Origin: Orientallactaga sibirica
Taxonomy: Eukaryota; Chordata; Mammalia; Rodentia; Dipodidae
DNA: 64,000 nt
Direction: 5' to 3'
Assembly (NCBI GenBank): GCA_036365145.1
Contig: JAEOAD010000024.1
Coordinates: forward strand, 13,902,501 to 13,966,500
In this document: piece after piece, positions 1 through 10,036 of the stretch
Numbering within the stretch: position 1 is the first letter of the stretch
Layout of the letters: each line of letters starts with the position of its first letter
Translations under genes and position numbers: made by a program
Notes under the pieces: model-generated
Database searches by the model: none
What the model saw: the letters and a program-made list of their open reading frames with translations, nothing else
Told to the model about the DNA's origin: nothing

Positions 1-545
1 CCAGAAATATCTGCATTTGAATGCTGGCTTCACTTAATAAGTAAATGAATTTGATTGAGTTCTTCAGCCTGCAAGGCCTCACTTTCTTTATTTTTGAAAG
101 TGAAATGCTAGAGATAACTAAATACTTATATGATGTATTTCAGTGAAGCCTGGCCCTTGTACATACTCAGTGAACATTAATCTCAAGCCCCTCCACCATC
201 TCCTGCCTTCCTCCAGACCTGGAGTCCTTGTGTGCTTCCCCCAAGGCAGAGACAGTGCTCACAGGAGGCTGGCCTACAAATGCTAGTACATAGTCAGAGG
301 GGCTACGAGCTCTGGAAAACAGTTTGCAGTTGCAAATACTAATATGGTTAATATGGTTTCTAACACTTCTGCCATACAAAATCTTTTTGTGCATTATTTG
401 CTTTGATAAATTACAATTTTTACTGTGTTTGAAATTGATGGCTTCACCTTCCATCTCCTGAGTCAGATGATGGAAGACAGTGTCTTGAATATGCACCTGC
501 TTGGCAAGCAACACTGAACAACACCCCCATCGTTACTAGCCTGCC
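1..545. other. Non-repetitive intronic DNA
   Basis: I see no SINE, LINE or exon signature here. A 115-codon minus-strand open frame (167-514) has no recognisable domain and is taken as chance. Confidence 0.5.
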
Positions 546-687
546 TTTTTTCTGAGGCAGGGTCTCATCTAGCCCAGGCTAAACTGGAACTCACTCTGCA
601 GCCCAGGTTGGTCTGGAACTCACAGGAATCCTCAGACCTCAGCTTTCTGAGTGCTGGGATTGTAGGCATGAGCCACCATGCCTAGCT
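546..687 (-). mobile_element. B1 SINE
   Basis: Antisense B1: T-run, then GGTCTCA, and ending in GCCACCATGCCTAGCT, the complement of the 7SL-derived 5' end. Moderately diverged. Confidence 0.85.
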
Positions 688-760
688 TCATTAAACTAGC
701 TTTAAGTGCATTAGACATGACATATTGCCCTTTTATAGTTATCTGTTAAAAATCCCATTG

Positions 761-901
761 GGCCAAGAATAGTAGTGCATGCCTTTAATCCCAGCACTCA
801 GGAAGCTAAGGTAGGATTGGTACAAGTTTAAGGTCAGCCTGAGACTACATAGTAATTCCAAGTCATCCTGGGTTAGAGAGACCACCTCAAAAAACAAACA
901 A
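761..901 (+). mobile_element. B1 SINE with 13-bp TSD
   Basis: Sense B1 with body and A-rich tail intact. Target-site duplication AAAAATCCCATTG occurs at 748-760 and 902-914, proving insertion by L1 machinery. Confidence 0.93.
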
Positions 902-931
902 AAAAATCCCATTGAAACTTAAGGATGCTGA

Positions 932-1245
932 ATGTGGTAGTTTGATTCAAGTATCCTCCATGCTCAACTGATGGAGATTTGGGAATTAACGCCTCCTGGA
1001 GGCAATGTATTGTTAAGGGCAGGCTTATGGGTATTATAGCCAGTTTCCCCTTGCCAGTGTTTGGCACACTCTCCTATTGCTGTTGTCTACCTGATGTTGG
1101 CCAGGAGGTGATGTCCACCCTCTGCTCATGCCATTGTTTTCCCCCGCTATCATGGAGCTTCCCCTCGAGTCGTTAAGCCAAAATAAACTTTTTTCCCCAG
1201 AAGCTGCTCTTGGTCAGGTGATTTCTGTCAGCAGAGTGAACCTGA
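932..1245 (+). mobile_element. URR1-like hAT element
   Basis: Non-autonomous DNA transposon of the rodent URR1 (hAT-Charlie) type. It starts GTGGTAGTTTGATTCAAG, contains CTGATGGAGATTTGGGAATTA, and has the characteristic AAGCCAAAATAAAC near its 3' end. Two more copies, reversed, lie near 9.5 and 56.8 kb. It has no coding capacity. Confidence 0.75.
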
Positions 1246-1248
1246 GTG

Positions 1249-1352
1249 CAATAGTGGGTCATACCTGTCATCCTGGCACTCAGGTCACTGAGAATTGTAG
1301 TGAGTTCAAAGCCAATGTGGGACTATGTAGCAAGACCCTGTCTCAAAAAAAA
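1249..1352 (+). mobile_element. Old B1-like SINE
   Basis: Degenerate B1: TCATCCTGGCACTCAGG, GTGAGTTCAAAGCC and CAAGACCCTGTCTC followed by an A-run. Confidence 0.65.
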
Positions 1353-1357
1353 GTGAA

Positions 1358-1550
1358 GGCTGGGGAAATGGCTTGGCAGCTGAAGGTGCTTGCTTGCAAA
1401 GCCTGCCAGCTCAGGTTCAATTCTACAGTACCCCCACAAAGCCAGATACATAAAGTGGTATATACATCTGGAAGTCATTTGCAGGGTTCAGAGGCCCTGG
1501 TGCACACACATACTCTCTCTCTCTCCTTGCAAATAAATATTTTTTTTAAA
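1358..1550 (+). mobile_element. tRNA-headed SINE
   Basis: A-box-like ATGGCTTGGCAGCTGAAGG and B-box-like GGTTCAATTC, then the family body (CCAGATACATAAAGTGG) and the CT-run plus AAATAAA tail. Diverged copy. Confidence 0.88.
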
Positions 1551-1733
1551 TAATTGAAAATAGAAAATCTCTACTTAAACTATTGAAAAATTATTTAGCA
1601 ATGTAATCATCAAGGTCCTGGGGCCTAGAAGATGCTTTAAAATTTCTCAGATGAAAAAATGAAAAAAAAATGTTGAGAGTCAAGTGTGATGGCACAAACC
1701 AATAATTTCACAGAGACAAAAGTATTGCAAGTT

Positions 1734-1987
1734 GGGCTGGAGAGATGGCTTAGCGGTTAAGGTGCCTGCCTCCTAAGTCTAAAAACGCTGGTTCCAACCT
1801 CCAGGTCCCACATTTAGCCAGATGCAAAGTGACGCAAGGGTGCAATGCCGCACTTGACCACAATGGGACATACACGTCTGGATTTCGTTCTCAGCAGCTG
1901 AGAGGCTGCTGGCGCACCCATCTCTGTCTGTCTTCTTCTCCCCTCTCTCTCTGTCTGTCTCTGTGTCTCTCTCAAAAAAAAAAAAAA
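1734..1987 (+). mobile_element. tRNA-SINE, long variant
   Basis: Same tRNA head as the common family, but the middle carries an extra segment of roughly 40-50 bp (GACGCAAGGGTGCAATGCCG) and a different post-body (GCTGAGAGGCTGCTGG). TSD AGTATTGCAAGTT at 1721-1733 matches 1988-2000 with one change. Other copies: 32905-33156 and 57070-57336. Confidence 0.85.
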
Positions 1988-2342
1988 AGTATTGTAAGTT
2001 TTAGGACAGCCTGAACTATACATTAAGTCACTGTCTGAAAATAAAAGATAAAGAAGTAAATAAACACAAAGAAAGCAATGTTCATGAAGCAGCACTGGCA
2101 GCATACAGGGTTACATGTGTCTCAGCAGATCCATGCCCAGGAACATGCTCAAGAGAAATTAAAACTTGTCCACATAAAAGCTTACATAGATATTTTTAGC
2201 ACCATTATTTCTTATAACCAAAAGGTGGAAATAGCCAATCACCTAACTGATAAACACATAAGCAAAATGTAGTGTATTCATGCAAGAGAATATTATTCTG
2301 CCAAGAAACAAAGCACTAATGCGTAGTACAACATAGATGAAT

Positions 2343-2592
2343 ATTGTTGTTGTGGTTGTTACAGGATCTCACTCTATCCCAGGCTGATCTGTATCCCCCA
2401 GCTGGCCTTGAACTCAGGGTGATCCTCATATCTGTACCTCCTTAGTGCTAGAACGAAAGGCATGTGCCACCATGCTTGTCCTCTCTTTTAATTTATTTTT
2501 TCTTTTGAGGAAGGTTCTCACGTGGGGAGGCTAGCCTTCAAATGCTAATCCTCCAGCCTCCCCAACATAGGTATGTACTACCATGCCCAGCC
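2343..2592 (-). mobile_element. Two old B1 SINEs in tandem
   Basis: Two antisense B1-like units, 2343-2480 and about 2500-2592. Each runs from GGTTCTCA/GGATCTCA to CACCATGCTTG/TACCATGCCCAGCC. The second is shortened internally. Confidence 0.65.
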
Positions 2593-3042
2593 AGAGTCAG
2601 GTATATTCTAATGTGACACAAGTGGTTTTATATTGACTGTGAAGCCTGTAAACACACATACTCCCAGACTTAAGGTGGAGTTACATGCTAATAAACCCAG
2701 TATAAAATGAAAATAATCCTAAGTGGAGAATGCATTTGATACAGCTAACTTACCAAACATAACCTAGCCTAGCCACCTTAAATGTGCTACATTTACATTA
2801 CATTCACTTGAGCTGAGCAAAATCATCAACCATGGAGCCTTTCTGATATAAAGTGTCGGTTACTTCTTGTAATTTATTTCACATTGTACTGAAAATACAG
2901 AGCAAATGGCTCTGTGTGATCATTGTGAACAGACATGACTGAAAACACTTTGAGAAACATATCATCACATCCCCTAGCTGTACAGCTGATTGGAAGCTGC
3001 AGCTCACTGATGCTTCCCCGTATCATCACAGACTAGTGTGCA
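2593..3042. other. Non-repetitive intronic DNA
   Basis: AT-rich sequence with no repeat family or exon that I can recognise. Confidence 0.4.
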
Positions 3043-3200
3043 GTCACCAGGCACAGTGACACATTTAATCTTAGCATTTGGGAGGAAGCAGCAGCAGTGA
3101 CAGCAGGGCTGTGAATTCAAGGCCAGCCTGGGCTATATAACTTAATTCCAGGCTATCCTAAGCTAAATAATGTTACCTTGTCTCAAATTTAAAAAAAAAA
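3043..3200 (+). mobile_element. B1 SINE, diverged
   Basis: CCAGGCACAGTGACACATTT start, ATTCAAGGCCAGCCTGGGCT centre, A-run tail. A short AGC-repeat has expanded inside it. Confidence 0.75.
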
Positions 3201-3357
3201 AATACATATACCAAATATCAGGTTCAGAATTAAAGTATAATTTCCACTGAATTCATATGAGCTCTACATTATTGTCTTTATACTGAAAATTGTTGAACAC
3301 ATTAAATGGATGAACTATAAGAATATATGAATTCTATCTCAATCTTTCTTTTTTCCG

Positions 3358-3523
3358 TTTTTTTTTTTTTTTCTTTTCTTTTCTTTTTAAGGTAGGGTTT
3401 CACTCTGGTCCAGGCTTACCTGGAATTAACTATGTAGTCTCAGGGTGGCCTCAAACTCATGGCAATTCTCCTACCTCTGCCTCCCGAGTGCTAGGATTAA
3501 AGGTGTGTGCCACCACGCCCGGC
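3358..3523 (-). mobile_element. B1 SINE
   Basis: Well-preserved antisense B1 with a 14-T run (3357-3372), ending CACCACGCCCGGCT. Confidence 0.92.
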
Positions 3524-3565
3524 TCAATGTTTCTTAAAAATACCATTGAAAGCTGGGTATGATGG

Positions 3566-3657
3566 AAGGGTTTCACTGTTGCCTGTGAGCTCATGGCAGT
3601 TCTTCTACCTCAGTCTCCCGAGTGCTGGGATTGTAGATGTGAGCCACCATACCCAGC
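3566..3657 (-). mobile_element. B1 SINE, internally deleted
   Basis: Antisense B1 missing about 50 bp between GGGTTTCACT and TGAGCTCATGGCAG. It abuts a short sense B1-like start (GCTGGGTATGATGG, 3551-3564), suggesting head-to-head remnants. Confidence 0.65.
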
Positions 3658-3663
3658 TTCCAC

Positions 3664-3666
<3 letters not shown>

Positions 3667-3706
<40 letters not shown>
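3667..3706. repeat. (AT)n microsatellite
   Basis: About 20 uninterrupted AT units directly before the tail of an antisense tRNA-SINE. Confidence 0.97.
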
Positions 3707-3710
<4 letters not shown>

Positions 3711-3864
3711 TTTCAAGGAGAGAGAATATGGATAGGCATGCCAGGGACTCTTGTCACTGCAAACAAACTCTAGATGCATCTGGCTTTACATGGGTACCAG
3801 GGATTTGAATCCAGACAGTCAGGCTAAAGCAAGTGCATTGAACTATGGAGCAATCTCTCCAGCC
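3707..3864 (-). mobile_element. tRNA-headed SINE
   Basis: Antisense copy: GAGAGAGAATATGG, CTCTAGATGCATCTGGCTTTAC and, at the right end, GCAATCTCTCCAGCC, the complement of the tRNA head. Confidence 0.88.
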
Positions 3865-4107
3865 ATGAAGGTTTGATAGGATTCAGCTGAGAAGTCACCT
3901 GGCCCCTCTTCTTTTAGGGAGGTTTTTGATTACCTTTTCAATCTCGATGCTTGTGATAGGTTTGTTTATGAGATTAATGTGCTCTGAATTTAACTTTGGT
4001 AGGTGGGGTGTGTCGAGGAATTCATCCATTTCCTCTATATTATCCAGTTTTGTGGAGTAGAGGTTTTTGAAGTAAGTCCTGATGATTCTCCCAATTTCAT
4101 TTCAAAA
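3865..4107 (-). mobile_element. L1 ORF2 fragment
   Basis: About 240 bp of antisense L1 ORF2 that aligns by eye with 61480-61880 (ATTCATCCATTTCCTCTAT here, AATCATCCATTTCTTTCAG there). It is truncated at both ends and non-functional. Confidence 0.75.
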
Positions 4108-4130
4108 TGCTGTTTAAAATGCCCTTCTTC

Positions 4131-4313
4131 GGCTGGGGAGATGACTTAGTGGTTAAAGATACTCGTGATTAAAAATAGTCTTCCAGTCAGGTATGGTGGC
4201 TCATATCTATAATTCCAGCACTTAGAGTCTGAGGCAGGAGGATTGCCACAAGTTTGAGGCCAGCCTGGGTTACATTGTGAGTTTAAAGCTAGCAAGGGCT
4301 ACCTAGCAAGAAC
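4131..4313 (+). mobile_element. tRNA-SINE head joined to B1
   Basis: A 35-bp head of a tRNA-SINE (GGCTGGGGAGATGACTTAGTG) is followed, after a short gap, by a sense B1 (about 4182-4313: TCAGGTATGGTGGCTCATAT). Confidence 0.65.
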
Positions 4314-4510
4314 CTTTTTATTTTATTTATTTATTTATCTAAGAGGGAAAGAGAGAGAGAGAATGAGCACATCAGGGCCTCCATCCGAACTCCAGACACA
4401 TGCACCACCTTGTACATCTGGCTTACATGTGTACTGAGGAACTGAACCAAACCTGGGTCGTTATGCCTTGCAGGCAAATGCCTTAACTGCTAAGCCATCT
4501 CTCCAACCCA
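4314..4510 (-). mobile_element. tRNA-headed SINE
   Basis: Antisense full-length copy with TTTATTTATTTATT tail complement, GA-run, and GCTAAGCCATCTCTCCAACCC end. Confidence 0.92.
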
Positions 4511-5838
4511 AGGCCCTTTCTTAAAAAAACAATTTTCAATATCCTTCTAAATGAAGTTAGTCTAAAATACGTCTTTTCTTCACTTATAACCTAGCTTTTT
4601 TTTTTTTTTTACCTTGTGTAACCTTAAGCAAAAGATACTGAGAACTGTGTTGTTATTCCTATATAAAAAACCCTTCCATGTAACCTCCAGTGGAGCACAT
4701 AGTTTGCATTATGCTTGTCAGAGCTATTTTCATCAAGAAATGCTATCTATGTGTCCCCTTGCCAACATCTTTGCAGAGTTTACAACTTTGAGCAATTTAT
4801 TGGCATCAGCTCTGCAGTACTGTTAAGCAGCTGCTCTGCCGAGCCGTCTTAATGTGCCATCCCTCTATGCAGACAGTTAATGTGAAATGGCCATGATGTA
4901 TGCCTTGGGATTCAAGAGAGCACTTGCTCTCATAGGGAGTGTTTGTGCAGTAGCAATTATCATCATCAGTAATTTCCTAAGAATGCATTTTCCTTTCATT
5001 CTTCCATTCTGAAAACTAATTGTGCTGCAATATTATTTGTTTGTTTGGGAGATGGGGTCTTGATAAGCTCAAGCTGGCCTTTGAGCTCTCGATCCCTAGT
5101 TTTTTTTAAACTTAGTTTTTTGTTGTTAGCTTTTGTTGTTGTCTTTTCTGGTTTTTTATTAGCCTGAGTTTTATTTGTACAATCAGATACATTTTCTCAG
5201 TTGTTACTTTTAATGAATGATCCATTCATTCTCATAATTATGATCATTTTCTTAGGCTTTTGATACACTGGAAAGACATGTGATTCTTTGTAATTTATGG
5301 AAATGATTTTCTAAATTAATGATATGCCACGAATAAGCTTGAATTATGCAAAATGATGGGGCTGCAGATGAAGACACTGCACATCCTTTTATTTGGGGAA
5401 GAGAGTCTGCATTCTGCCTGATGTCCCTCAAGTGAAGCCTGTAGACAGATTATTTAATGCACATATACAAGGATTATAGTCACCTATTATTATTATTCAG
5501 ATTATTCAGATGAACTATGGCACTCAAATGAATCAGATCGTTCTGATAAATGGCCTGTAACAGTAGGAGGAAGCATGTAAACTATGCCTTCATTCATAAA
5601 TTGGAAAATACAACAACAACAAAAAACCTAGACAAAACCAAAAGAAAATAACACGAACGGGAAAAAACACAGCAGTCAGAGAAATTAACCCCATTCCTAG
5701 AGGAAAAAATAAATCTAGAACAGAAAAGCAAATGGCTATAATTTTAGAAAGCAATATTTTCATAACATAAATAGTTATAAAATTAAGTTATTATAAATAA
5801 GTTAAGAATATGATATTCTTAAAAATCACTGAAACAGA
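4511..5838. other. Mostly non-repetitive intronic DNA
   Basis: About 1.3 kb with only a weak antisense B1-like scrap (5035-5100) and homopolymer runs. AT-rich; no splice-flanked open frame seen. It may hold conserved non-coding elements, which needs alignment to test. Confidence 0.45.
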
Positions 5839-5839
5839 A

Positions 5840-5995
5840 GCCGGGCATGGTGGGGCACACCTTAAATAACAGCACTTGGGAGGCAGAGGTAGGAGGATCA
5901 CCAAAGGTTCGAGGCCACCCTGAGACTATGTAGTGAATTCTAGGGCAGCCTAGGCTAGGGTGAGACCCTACCTCGAAAAACCAAAAAAAAAAAAA
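5840..5995 (+). mobile_element. B1 SINE with TSD
   Basis: Sense B1 GCCGGGCATGGTGGGGCAC to CTACCTCGAAAAACC. TSD AAAATCACTGAAACAG (left) and AAAATCACTAAAACAG (right, about 5996-6011). Confidence 0.93.
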
Positions 5996-6010
5996 AAAAT
6001 CACTAAAACA

Positions 6011-6233
6011 GGGCTGAAGAGATTGCCCAGTGGTTAAAGGCACTTACTAGCAAAGCCTGATGGCCTGGGTTCAATTCCCAATACCCACATAAAACCAGAT
6101 GCACAAAGTATTGCATGCATCTGGTATTCATTTGCAGAGGCAAAAGTCCTGGTGCTCCCATACTCATTCTATCAATAGTTTCTCTGTTGCTGTCTGTCTG
6201 TCTCTCACAAATAAATAAAAAGATGTTTTTTAA
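6011..6233 (+). mobile_element. tRNA-headed SINE
   Basis: Begins GGGCTGAAGAGATTGCCCAG directly at the right TSD of the preceding B1 and ends TCTCACAAATAAATAAA. Confidence 0.9.
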
Positions 6234-6257
6234 ATTGCTAACGCAGAACCCTGCAAT

Positions 6258-6375
6258 TTGGCTGACATGGTACTATTGGTCTGTCCTTTCTACCATGCAA
6301 GAGACTGAGGCAGGAGCATCTGGAATTTGAGACCAACCTGAGCTACATAGTGTGATTCTGTCTAAAAAATAAATA
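6258..6375 (+). mobile_element. B1-like SINE, old
   Basis: GAGACTGAGGCAGGAGCATC and ACCAACCTGAGCTACATAG mark a B1 with a diverged 5' half. Confidence 0.6.
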
Positions 6376-6403
6376 AATTAATTAATTAATTAATTAATTA
6401 ATT
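6370..6403. repeat. (TTAA)n microsatellite
   Basis: ATTA/TTAA tandem grown from the tail of the preceding B1. Confidence 0.9.
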
Positions 6404-6408
6404 TCAAG

Positions 6409-6560
6409 TCAGGCATGATGGTACACGCTTTTTATCCCGGCACTTGGGAGGCAGAGGTAGGAGGATCACTGTGAGTTTGAAGCCACACTGAGACTACATA
6501 GTGGATTCCAGATCAGCCTGAGCTACAGTGAGACCCTGCCTCGGGGAAAAAAAAAAAAAA
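6409..6560 (+). mobile_element. B1 SINE
   Basis: Full sense B1 starting CAGGCATGATGGTACACG with a 16-A tail. Confidence 0.92.
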
Positions 6561-6671
6561 AGAAGACCTGGGTTTGATTCCCTACTACCCACTTAAAGCC
6601 AGATGCACAAAGTGGCACATGTGTCTGGAGTTCATTTGCAGTGGACCAAGGCCCTGGCAAGCCCATTCTTA

Positions 6672-6714
<43 letters not shown>

Positions 6715-6738
6715 AGCTTACAAATAAGTAAAATATTT
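6561..6738 (+). mobile_element. tRNA-SINE lacking its A box
   Basis: Begins at GAAGACCTGGGTTTGATTCC directly after the A-tail of a B1, so the first ~45 bp with the A box are missing. Contains a (CT)n run at about 6677-6710. Confidence 0.85.
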
Positions 6739-6944
6739 TGCAAAAGACAGATGTAGGAGAAGTGAAGGAACTCTTCTAAAACTTTAAAAAACTTTAATAA
6801 TGGAAGTAAGCAGGAAAAAGTTCAATAATAAGATGGCTTCAGAGTGAAAGAAAGTACAAGTAATCAGATGCATCATCATCCTCAGAAATTTGATTTTAGA
6901 AGACAAGGAAGTCCTAGTCCTTTCTGAGTAAGTCAACAAAATAC

Positions 6945-7057
6945 AGGTGCACACATTTAATCCCCGCATTAGGAGGCCATAATGGGGTGGATCTATTGTT
7001 CAAGACTACCCTGCACTACAGAGTTCAAGGCCAGTCTAGGCTATATAGAAAGGCCTA
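6945..7057 (+). mobile_element. B1-like SINE, old
   Basis: CACACATTTAATCCCCGCAT and TTCAAGGCCAGTCTAGGC are the only clearly preserved B1 blocks. Confidence 0.55.
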
Positions 7058-7122
7058 AGAAGAAGGGAGGGGGAGAAAAAGGAGGAAAGAAGGAAAAGGA
7101 GGAAGAGAGAGAAGGAGAGAGA
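7058..7122. repeat. Purine-rich low-complexity tract
   Basis: Almost pure A/G run following the old B1 tail. Confidence 0.85.
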
Positions 7123-7224
7123 TGACTGACAAATGAGCATGGATATTATTCAATAACAAGAAGACAAGGTTATAAGAGAAAACTAGAACTTGCCTACATG
7201 CAATAAAAAGAAATGCCCAGATAA

Positions 7225-7390
7225 GCCGGGCGTGGTGGCGCACGCCTTTAATCCCAGCACTCGGGAGGCAGAGGTAGGAGGATCGCCGTGAGTTCAAGGC
7301 CACCCTGAGACTACATAGTGAATTCCAGGTCAGCCTGAGCTAGAGTGAGACCCTACCTCGAAAAACCAAAAAAAAAAAAAAAAAAAAAAA
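7225..7390 (+). mobile_element. Young full-length B1 SINE
   Basis: Closest to the family consensus in this window (GCCGGGCGTGGTGGCGCAC, CpGs retained) with a long pure A-tail. An 18-bp perfect TSD AAAGAAATGCCCAGATAA lies at 7207-7224 and 7391-7408, so this is a recent insertion. Confidence 0.97.
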
Positions 7391-7448
7391 AAAGAAATGC
7401 CCAGATAACAACCATGCTTTCAGTATTAAAAGCAGTTAGTAGAAAACT

Positions 7449-7585
7449 GGCCGTGGTGGGAAGACCTAGAACCATAACACTGAGGAGGCAGAGGCAAGAG
7501 ATCCTGCGGTTCATCTGGATTACGCAGTACATCCTCTTCCCATCACAGGCACAGCAAGACCCTACTTCAAAAAAGAAAGAAAAGA
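7449..7585 (+). mobile_element. B1-like SINE, old
   Basis: TGGCCGTGGTGGGAAGAC, GAGGAGGCAGAGGCAAGAG and AGCAAGACCCTACTTC are B1 remnants. Confidence 0.6.
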
Positions 7586-7636
7586 AAGAAGAAAAAGTTA
7601 ATCCCAACAAACAGCATGGTTAAGAACCTAAATAGG

Positions 7637-7874
7637 GCTAGGGAAAGGACTCAATCAGTAGATACAGCTCTTGCCACACAGGCATGAGGATCATAGTTCA
7701 GATTCACAAATAAATGTTGGGCTGGCATGACAATCCACCTATTATCCCAGCACTTAGGAGACAGATACAGGTGAATTTGTACAAGTTCAAGGCCAGCATG
7801 GTCTACATAGTGAGTTTCAGGACAGCCAGTGCTAATACGTAGTGAAACCATGTCTCAAAAAAAAAAAAAAAAAT
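7637..7874 (+). mobile_element. B4 composite SINE
   Basis: ID-type tRNA head (GGGAAAGGACTCAATCAGTA) fused to a B1 body (TATTATCCCAGCACTTAGG to GAAACCATGTCTC) plus A-run: the ID-B1 arrangement of rodent B4. Confidence 0.7.
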
Positions 7875-8229
7875 GAACCTAAGTGGTCTGACATGGTTTT
7901 GAGCATTGACTGAATATAAGAAAGAGAATTCAGTTGAACTTGAAGCTTGAAACTGCTTCTTTGAGCATGCTAAGTTCCTTTTCTGTATTTACACACACTC
8001 TAGCATTAGGCAGTACTACAATGAGGCTTATATGCCTCTAAGAAAAGCACAATTATAGAAGAGAAAAGCAGGATCAAAGGAAATGAAAGGGTAGGAAGTG
8101 AAATGCAAAATTCAAGAGTAATCAGTAAAAACAGAATTGTAAATAGGCGAGGGAACCAAACTCAAGGTAAAAACCAAGTCAAGTTAAGAACAATCCAGAA
8201 ATTTCAAGATCATCACCTCTTACAAGAGA
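7875..8229. other. Non-repetitive intronic DNA
   Basis: Purine-leaning, no recognised repeat or exon. Confidence 0.4.
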
Positions 8230-8347
8230 ATCCTGGTTGGTTGGTTGGTTGGTTGATTGATTGGTTTTTGAGACAGGATCTAGTTATGTAGTCCAGGGTA
8301 GCCTTGAATTTGGGATCCTTCTGCCTCAGGATCCTGAGTGCTAGGAT
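8230..8347 (-). mobile_element. B1 SINE, 5' shortened
   Basis: Antisense B1 preceded by a TTGG/TTGA tandem; ends at GAGTGCTAGGATTA, so the first ~25 bp of the element are absent. Confidence 0.75.
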
Positions 8348-8540
8348 TATCAGATTCCATTTTATAGGGCAAATATGTTGTGTTGAAATTACCTGATTGG
8401 TGTGTGTTTTATTAGTCTGTGAACTGGGATCTGCAGAGTAGTAGTGGTGTCGTTGTAATAGTAACATCAAAGAGGGGGAGGGCTGTTTCTACCAATATGA
8501 GATATGTTAAAATACTTTCCTGAGTAGAAAGACTCAACAG

Positions 8541-8687
8541 CGCCTGGCATGGTGGCCCACACCTTTAATCTCAATACTTGGGAGGCAGAAGTAGGAGAAT
8601 TAGCCGAGTTCAAGGCCAGCTGAAACTACATAGTGAATTCCAGGTCAGCCTGGGCTAGAGTGACACCCTACCTCATAAAAGCAAAAA
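8541..8687 (+). mobile_element. B1 SINE
   Basis: First of two sense B1s in direct tandem; starts GCCTGGCATGGTGGCCCAC. Confidence 0.9.
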
Positions 8688-8688
8688 T

Positions 8689-8850
8689 AGCCAGGTGTGG
8701 TGGCACACGCCTTTAATCCCAGCATTCGGGAGGCAGAGGTAGGAGGATTGCCATAAGTTCGAGGCCACCCTGAGAATACAGAGTGAATCCCAGGTCATCC
8801 TGAGCTAGAGTGAGACCCTAACTTGAAAAACCAAAAAAAAAAAAAAAAAA
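8689..8850 (+). mobile_element. B1 SINE
   Basis: Second sense B1, inserted at the A-tail of the first; starts AGCCAGGTGTGGTGGC, ends GAAAAACC plus 18 A. Confidence 0.93.
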
Positions 8851-9074
8851 GTAGTAAAAATAATAAATAAATAAAGGCTCAACATCATAAAGAATCTGTT
8901 CTTTTTTGTTTTTGTTGTTTGTTGTTTTATGATCTAAATGTTTGAACAAAATACTAAGAGGAGGAAAAAGGGGAGGAAAAGACCGTAAACGAAACAAAAA
9001 GGTTGTGACATATTCACAATTGGAAGTTTTGCATAGCACAAATAAAAAAGCATAAACAAAAAGTAAGTCAAATA

Positions 9075-9329
9075 GAACTGGAGAGATGGCTTAGCTGTTA
9101 AGTGCTTCCCTGTGAAGCCTAAGGACTCCAGTTCAAGGCTCAATTCCCCAGTATCCACGTAAGCCAGATGTACAAAGTGGCACATGCATCTGGAGTTCAT
9201 TTGCAGTGGCTGAAGGCCCTGGTGCACCCATTCTCTCTCTCTCTCTTTCTCTTTCTCTCTCTCTCTCTCTCTCCCCCTCTTTCTTTCTCTGTATGTTGCT
9301 CTCAAATAAATAATAAAAAAATAATAAAC
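9075..9329 (+). mobile_element. tRNA-headed SINE with TSD
   Basis: Sense copy with a long CT/TTTC region. The flanks AAAAGTAAGTCAAA (about 9060-9073) and CAAAAGTAAGTCAAA (about 9329-9343) form the TSD. Confidence 0.92.
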
Positions 9330-9471
9330 AAAAGTAAGTCAAAGAAAAGAAAAATAAGCAGAAAAACTCTGCCATGCGTATGGAAGACAGAAAGCTAATT
9401 TTCCTAACATGCAAAAAGTTCTAAAATGTATTAGACAGGAGCTAGGGAAGTAGCTCTCTCTGCTGCAGATC

Positions 9472-9685
9472 CCTTCTCATTGCTGACGTAAAGTACTTGA
9501 CCAAAAGCAGCCTGTGGGAGGAAAGGGTTTATTTTGGCTTACAGTCTTGGGGGGAAGCTCCACAATGGTAGGGAAAACTTGGATGGTATGAGCAGAAGCT
9601 AGACACCACCTCCTGGCCAACACCAGGCGGACAACAGCAGCAGGAGAGTGTGCCAGGCATAAGCAAGGAGAAGCTAGCTATATCA
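9472..9685 (-). mobile_element. URR1-like hAT element, truncated
   Basis: Reverse copy of the element at 932-1245 (GGAAAGGGTTTATTTTGGCT, AACACCAGGCGGACAACAGC); lacks about the first 100 bp of the element. Confidence 0.72.
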
Positions 9686-9721
9686 CTGCTTACAAATAAA
9701 TAATTTTTAAAAGTGATTATT

Positions 9722-9868
9722 ACTAGGCATGGTGGCGCATGCCTTTAATCCCAGCAGTAGGGAGGCAGAGGTAGAAGGATTGCCATGAGTTCGAGGTTAC
9801 CCTGAGACAACAGTGAATTCCAGGTCAGCCTGGACTAAAGCAAGACCCTACCTCAGGAAAAAAGGGGG
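9722..9868 (+). mobile_element. B1 SINE
   Basis: TAGGCATGGTGGCGCATGCC to CAAGACCCTACCTCAGG. Confidence 0.92.
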
Positions 9869-10036
9869 AGCGGGGATTATCATATAAGCCAGTCATTACA
9901 AAACTGAAAAATATGTTCTAAATGTTGTTTTGAAATAATAAAATCCACCCCCAAAAAACCAAATGAATAAATAAATATTTAAATAAATGCTATTTTGGTA
10001 TGCACTATATTTTATGATCACAATAGGAATTTTATA

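Noticed and set aside
9075..9140. Apparent tRNA gene-like A and B boxes
   Set aside because: The boxes belong to the heads of tRNA-derived SINEs; no cloverleaf-competent tRNA gene was seen here or in the other copies.
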